A DNA stretch of 35,416 nucleotides, from positions 1 to 35,416 of the forward strand of contig LYSW01000027.1 in assembly GCA_001657295.1 (NCBI GenBank), read 5' to 3'. The notes beneath the pieces were generated by a model. That model was not told the origin of the DNA, did no database searches, and saw only the letters and a list, made by a program, of their open reading frames with translations. Source of the DNA: Oceanicaulis sp. BBD 1991-10 (GTDB lineage Bacteria > Pseudomonadota > Alphaproteobacteria > Caulobacterales > Maricaulaceae). Below, one piece after another: positions 31,986 to 35,416 of the stretch (position 1 is the first letter of the stretch; every line of letters begins with the position of its first letter). A program made the position numbers and the translations under genes.

Positions 31986-33995
31986 ATGTTCAAGAAAATC
32001 CTGATCGCCAATCGCGGTGAAATCGCCGTCCGGGTCATCAAGACCTGCAAGCGCCTGGGTATTCAGACCGTGGCGGTCTATTCGGAAGCGGACGCCGACA
32101 CCCTGGCGGTGGAGATGGCCGACGAGGCGGTCTTCATCGGTCCGCCCGCGCCGGGCGAATCCTATCTTCAGATGGACAAGATCATCGCGGCCTGCGAAGA
32201 AACCGGTGCTGAGGCCGTCCATCCCGGCTTCGGTTTCCTGTCTGAAAACGCCAGCTTTCCCGAAGCGTTAAGCGAGAAGGGCATCGCCTGGATCGGCCCG
32301 AACGCCCATGCGATCGCGGCCATGGGCGACAAGCTGGAATCAAAAAAACTCGCGGCCAAGGCCGGCGTGAGCACCGTGCCGGGCTTTAAGGGCGAGATTG
32401 TTGATGATCAGCAGGCCGTCGAGGTGGCGGAGGACATCGGCTATCCGGTGATGATCAAGGCGTCCGCGGGCGGCGGCGGCAAGGGCATGCGGATCGCCCG
32501 CAGCGAAAGCGAGGTGCGCGAAGGCTTCACCGCCGCGCGCAATGAGGCGCGATCCTCCTTCGGCGATGACCGCATCCTGATCGAGAAATTCGTCGAGAAG
32601 CCGCGCCATATCGAGATTCAGGTGCTTGGGGACAAGCACGGCGATGTCGTCTATCTCAACGAACGCGAATGCTCGGTCCAGCGGCGCAACCAGAAAGTCC
32701 TGGAAGAGGCCCCGTCTCCCTTCCTCGACGCCAAGACCCGCAAGAAGATGGGCGAGCAGGCGGTCGCCCTGGCTCAGGCGGTCGATTATGACAGCGCGGG
32801 CACGGTCGAATTCATCGTCGACCCGGAGAAGAATTTCTACTTTCTGGAAATGAACACCCGGCTGCAGGTCGAGCATCCGGTCACCGAGCTGACCCATGGC
32901 GTGGACCTGGTCGAGCAGATGATCCGGGTCGCCGCCGGCGCGCCGCTTGAGATCAAGCAGGCTGATCTCAAGATCAAGGGCTGGGCGGTGGAGGCGCGGC
33001 TTTACGCCGAAGATCCCTATCGCGGCTTCCTGCCCTCGATCGGCCGTTTGAAGCGCTATGTCGAACCGCCGGAGGGACCGGCCGGCCCGGGTGCATTGCG
33101 CATCGATTCCGGCGTGCGCGAAGGCGATGAAATTTCAATGTTTTATGACCCGATGATCGCCAAAGTCATCGGCTATGGCGACAGCCGGGATGCGGCGATG
33201 GACGCGCTGGCGCACAGCCTGGATCGCATGCGTGTGGACGGTCTGCAGTCCAACAAGCCCTTCCTGTCGGCGGTTCTCGATGAGCCGGATTTTCGGTCCG
33301 GACGCATTCATACCGGCTATATCGACGCGCATTTCCCGGAAGGCTTCCACGGCACGATACCAACCGAGGCGCAGCTGAAATGGATGACCGCGGCGGCCGG
33401 CTATGCGCATGCGATCCAGGCGCGACGGATTGCCGGCATATCCGGGCGAATCGCGCCGGCGGGCGAGGTCGACCGGCTGGAATGCGTGGTGATCCTGGAC
33501 GGGCAGAGCTTCCCGGTCGAAGTCCAGCTGGACGGGATCGGCGCGGCCGAACTCTGGATGCCGGCGCTGTCCACGGAGCCGGTCACGCTCACGACCGGCT
33601 GGACGCCGGGCGACGCCCTGTTCGAGGGCCGGCTGGGCGAGGAGGAATTCGCCCTGGAGATCAGCGTCGGCAAGGAGGGGTATCGTCTGCGCCACCGCGG
33701 CTATTCGGCGAACGCCCTGGTTTGCGCGCCGCGCACGGCGGACTTGCACGCCAAGCTTCCGGAGAAAGAACCGGTGGACACCGCCAAGCTGGTGGTCAGC
33801 CCGATGCCGGGTCTTGTCGTTTCCGTGGCGGTTGAAGCAGGTCAATCGGTCAAGGCGGGCGAAGCCTTGCTGGTGGTCGAAGCCATGAAGATGGAGAATG
33901 TCCTGCGCGCCGAAGTCGACGGCGTGATCAAGACGGTCGACGCCGAGCCGGGCGCCAGCGTCGCCGCTGACGAGCTTCTCATCGAGTTTGAATAA
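31986..33995 (+). CDS. pccA: acyl-CoA carboxylase biotin-containing subunit, probably propionyl-CoA carboxylase alpha
   Basis: The alpha subunit carboxylates its own biotin with bicarbonate and ATP and passes CO2 to a beta subunit. The 669-aa protein opens FKKILIANRGEIAVRVIKT. The ATP-grasp part has KASAGGGGKGMRIAR, NERECSVQRRNQKVLEEAPS and EMNTRLQVEHPVTE, then VEARLYAEDPYRGFLPS and the BT domain. The C-terminal biotinyl domain carries VVEAMKMENV with the biotin lysine at 635. Length and the sequence of the BT region favour propionyl-CoA over methylcrotonyl-CoA or pyruvate as the pathway. The ATG at 31986 is used. Upstream in-frame codons are non-coding. No beta-subunit gene is in the window. 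Confidence 0.88.
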   Translation: MFKKILIANRGEIAVRVIKTCKRLGIQTVAVYSEADADTLAVEMADEAVFIGPPAPGESYLQMDKIIAACEETGAEAVHPGFGFLSENASFPEALSEKGIAWIGPNAHAIAAMGDKLESKKLAAKAGVSTVPGFKGEIVDDQQAVEVAEDIGYPVMIKASAGGGGKGMRIARSESEVREGFTAARNEARSSFGDDRILIEKFVEKPRHIEIQVLGDKHGDVVYLNERECSVQRRNQKVLEEAPSPFLDAKTRKKMGEQAVALAQAVDYDSAGTVEFIVDPEKNFYFLEMNTRLQVEHPVTELTHGVDLVEQMIRVAAGAPLEIKQADLKIKGWAVEARLYAEDPYRGFLPSIGRLKRYVEPPEGPAGPGALRIDSGVREGDEISMFYDPMIAKVIGYGDSRDAAMDALAHSLDRMRVDGLQSNKPFLSAVLDEPDFRSGRIHTGYIDAHFPEGFHGTIPTEAQLKWMTAAAGYAHAIQARRIAGISGRIAPAGEVDRLECVVILDGQSFPVEVQLDGIGAAELWMPALSTEPVTLTTGWTPGDALFEGRLGEEEFALEISVGKEGYRLRHRGYSANALVCAPRTADLHAKLPEKEPVDTAKLVVSPMPGLVVSVAVEAGQSVKAGEALLVVEAMKMENVLRAEVDGVIKTVDAEPGASVAADELLIEFE

Positions 33996-34081
33996 TACGT
34001 CATAAAGCGCCGTTTTATTTGACACCGGCGCGCCGCTCGCTGACGTTCATAGGACGAATCGAGCCAGGAGGAGGGCGCGCA

Positions 34082-34732
34082 ATGAATCTTGGACATGTCC
34101 TATTCAGTCCCAACGGGCGGATCGGCCAGCAGGACTACTGGATCGGCATATTGATCCTGATCGGCGGCAATATCGTCGCCAATGTTCTGCCGTTGATCGG
34201 CTGGATCCTCTCGCTCGGCCTTATCTGGGTCGGCATCGCCATTTACGGCAAGCGATTGCACGATGCGGGCAAGACCGCTTGGCTGCATGTCGTTCCCTGG
34301 GCGCTCAGCCTGCTCTTCTTCATCATCGGCACGGTCATGGTGGTCGGCGGCGCGATCAGCGCGGGCATCATCTCCGACGCCGGGGACATGTCGCCGGAAC
34401 AGATCATTGCGTTGATCTCCGCCGGCGGCCTGGGCCTGCTCTTCATGTCGCTCTCCTTCCTGGTCTGGATCGTCTACACGATCTGGGTCGGCGTGATGCA
34501 GGGCGAGGCGGGCGACAACGCTTATGGATCGGCCCCCGGCGCGGATGCGGCCACCGCAGCCAATGTCGCAGCGGCGTCCAGCGCCGCCGGCGCGCCGCCG
34601 GCGTCTGAAACCGCCGCGCCGGCGTCTCCGGCCGAAGCGGCGCCCCCGGCTGAGGCTCCAGCCGATCCGCCCGCGGAACAAAGCGCCGACACGCCCGACG
34701 AATCCGGTGGCGAACCGCCAAAAACGACCTAA
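34082..34732 (+). CDS. DUF805 membrane protein with Ala/Pro-rich tail
   Basis: A 216-aa protein. It begins with the DUF805 hallmark FSPNGRIGQQDYWIG, followed by helices at about residues 21-52, the conserved KRLHDAGKTAW at 57-67, and two further helices at about 68-100 and 112-140. Residues 150-216 are a low-complexity Ala/Pro/Glu/Ser tail with no predicted fold. AGGAGGAGG lies seven bases before the ATG, an unusually strong ribosome site. A TTGACA at 34019-34024 has no -10 at the usual distance. The function of DUF805 is not known. Members are small inner-membrane proteins, and tandem copies are frequent. Confidence 0.88.
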   Translation: MNLGHVLFSPNGRIGQQDYWIGILILIGGNIVANVLPLIGWILSLGLIWVGIAIYGKRLHDAGKTAWLHVVPWALSLLFFIIGTVMVVGGAISAGIISDAGDMSPEQIIALISAGGLGLLFMSLSFLVWIVYTIWVGVMQGEAGDNAYGSAPGADAATAANVAAASSAAGAPPASETAAPASPAEAAPPAEAPADPPAEQSADTPDESGGEPPKTT

Positions 34733-34770
34733 CTGTCCATCAACGGTTTACTCGCTTTAGGAGGGAAAGC

Positions 34771-35271
34771 ATGAACGCCGGTACATTCTTCAATCCCAAT
34801 GGCCGCATGTCGCGGGGCCAATTCCAGACCGCCTTCTTGGTTCTGGTCGCATTGGGTTTCGTCAACGCATTGAGCGCGCTTGTGCCCGGCGCCGCCGCCC
34901 TGGCGGTGGGATCGCTCAGCTTCTTTTTGGGGCTGGTGCTCGCCTATATGTGGGTGGCGATCTGGATCAAGCGTCTGCACAACGCCAATGTCACCGGCTG
35001 GATGACGATCCTTATCGTGCTGGGCTGGCTGATCATCTCCATGGTCGTCGGCACGACGCTGCAAATGGTCCTGGCGCCGGAGTCCATGCAGATGGGCGCA
35101 TCCGGCGGCAGTTTCGCCGAGATCATGGCCGCGAGCCAGGAGACCGCGCGGCAGATCGCAATTCCCAGCGCGATCGCCGGCGCCATCGTGTCCGGCGGCT
35201 ACGCCTTCATCCTCAACGCCGTGCTCAAGAACGACGGCGAGGAAAATCAGTACGGCCCGGCGCCGTCCTAA
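34771..35271 (+). CDS. DUF805 membrane protein, second copy
   Basis: A 166-aa membrane protein 38 bases after the first DUF805 gene. It repeats the same plan: FFNPNGRMSRGQFQTA in place of the first motif, helices at about residues 20-60, IKRLHNANVTGWMTI as the second motif, a helix at about 78-95 and a C-terminal helix at about 128-150, then a short tail DGEENQYGPAPS. It lacks the long Ala/Pro tail of its neighbour. GGAGGG lies seven bases before the ATG. Divergence from the first copy is large outside the two motifs, so the duplication is old. Confidence 0.87.
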   Translation: MNAGTFFNPNGRMSRGQFQTAFLVLVALGFVNALSALVPGAAALAVGSLSFFLGLVLAYMWVAIWIKRLHNANVTGWMTILIVLGWLIISMVVGTTLQMVLAPESMQMGASGGSFAEIMAASQETARQIAIPSAIAGAIVSGGYAFILNAVLKNDGEENQYGPAPS

Positions 35272-35296
35272 AGCTTCAGCGCATGTCTTGAAGCGG

Positions 35297-35333
35297 AGCG
35301 CGCGCCGGGTCATACCGGCGCGCGCTTTGTATT
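35297..35333 (+). terminator. intrinsic terminator after the second DUF805 gene
   Basis: AGCGCGCGCCGG (35297-35308), loop GTCATA, CCGGCGCGCGCT (35315-35326), then TTGTATT. Twelve perfect pairs with a T-rich run. Confidence 0.75.
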
Positions 35334-35347
35334 CTCACAGGACATTC

Positions 35348-35416
35348 ATGGCCAATCTCAATCTTAAAGCCGCGTTCTTGCCGACCCACCGCGCCGACGC
35401 GGGCGATTACTGGCTC
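35348..35416 (+). CDS. 5' end of a further gene, probably a third DUF805 protein
   Basis: Only 23 codons are in the window (start ATG 35348, right end cut). They include AAFLPTHRADAGDYWL, which lines up with VLFSPNGRIGQQDYWI of the first DUF805 protein (F.P..R....DYW), so a third member is likely. ACAGGACATTC precedes the ATG, a fair ribosome site. The call could change once the rest of the gene is seen. Confidence 0.5.
   Translation, partial: MANLNLKAAFLPTHRADAGDYWL

Noticed and set aside
34019-34052. TTGACA before the first DUF805 gene as a promoter
   Set aside because: The -35 is perfect, but 16-18 bases downstream there is no -10. TCATAG is 22 bases away.
1-35416. CtrA sites (TTAA-N7-TTAA), DnaA-box clusters, tRNA genes, CRISPR repeats and transposase genes
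   Set aside because: I looked for paired TTAA, TTATCCACA-like boxes, tRNA-like cloverleafs, direct repeat arrays and IS ends in the gaps and found no convincing case.

Overview
The window is GC-rich, densely packed chromosomal DNA from an alphaproteobacterium. The gene content (HdaA-type Hda next to a DUF2066 gene, ppk and ppx; fabD-fabG-acpP-fabF-mltG-yicC-gmk; lptF/lptG back to back with pepA-holC) fits the Caulobacterales/Maricaulales-Hyphomonadales side of the class. The genus is an inference and was not tested by any search. No tRNA, rRNA, CRISPR array, insertion sequence, phage gene or other sign of recent transfer was found. No gene-free stretch exceeds about 180 bases.

Layout. 1-461 holds the 3' end of a DUF5996 gene. 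479-1890 (minus) is a small accessory module: an ArsR-type repressor, an SRPBCC/AHSA1 protein overlapping it, and a small exported protein. 2040-8051 (plus) is a housekeeping run for fatty-acid synthesis (fabD, fabG, acpP, fabF), peptidoglycan chain release (mltG), RNA decay (yicC) and GTP supply (gmk). 8055-13431 (minus) is an envelope/ribosome run in transcription order lptF-lptG-surA-pdxA-rsmA, with three of the four junctions overlapping by four bases. The usual lptD is not between lptG and surA. 13561-15960 (plus) carries pepA, holC and an I78-type inhibitor lipoprotein. 15965-19546 (minus) carries an acyl-CoA ligase and an ABC-F ATPase. 19702-20987 (plus) carries a secreted DUF2268-like metalloprotease and ndk. 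A clean bidirectional terminator separates ndk from the minus-strand group arfB-purN-purM (21041-23168). 23339-28827 (plus) is DUF2066-hda-ppk-ppx, linking control of DnaA activity to polyphosphate turnover. 28929-29870 is an exported lipoprotein with a methyltransferase-like domain, 29985-30827 (minus) a TauD-family dioxygenase, 30939-31903 a K+-channel-like protein coupled to a GNAT acetyltransferase, 31986-33995 the biotin-carrying subunit of an acyl-CoA carboxylase (PccA-like), and 34082 to the end at least two DUF805 membrane proteins plus the start of a probable third.

Most of the window is conserved core genome. The parts that deserve a second look are small. They are the ArsR operator and probable leaderless start, the 14-bp palindrome holding both stop codons of gmk and rsmA, and the hairpin lying on the ndk promoter. 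They also include the coupled channel-acetyltransferase pair, the exported methyltransferase-like lipoprotein, the DUF805 array and the missing lptD. I did not find a convincing, wholly new multi-gene system.
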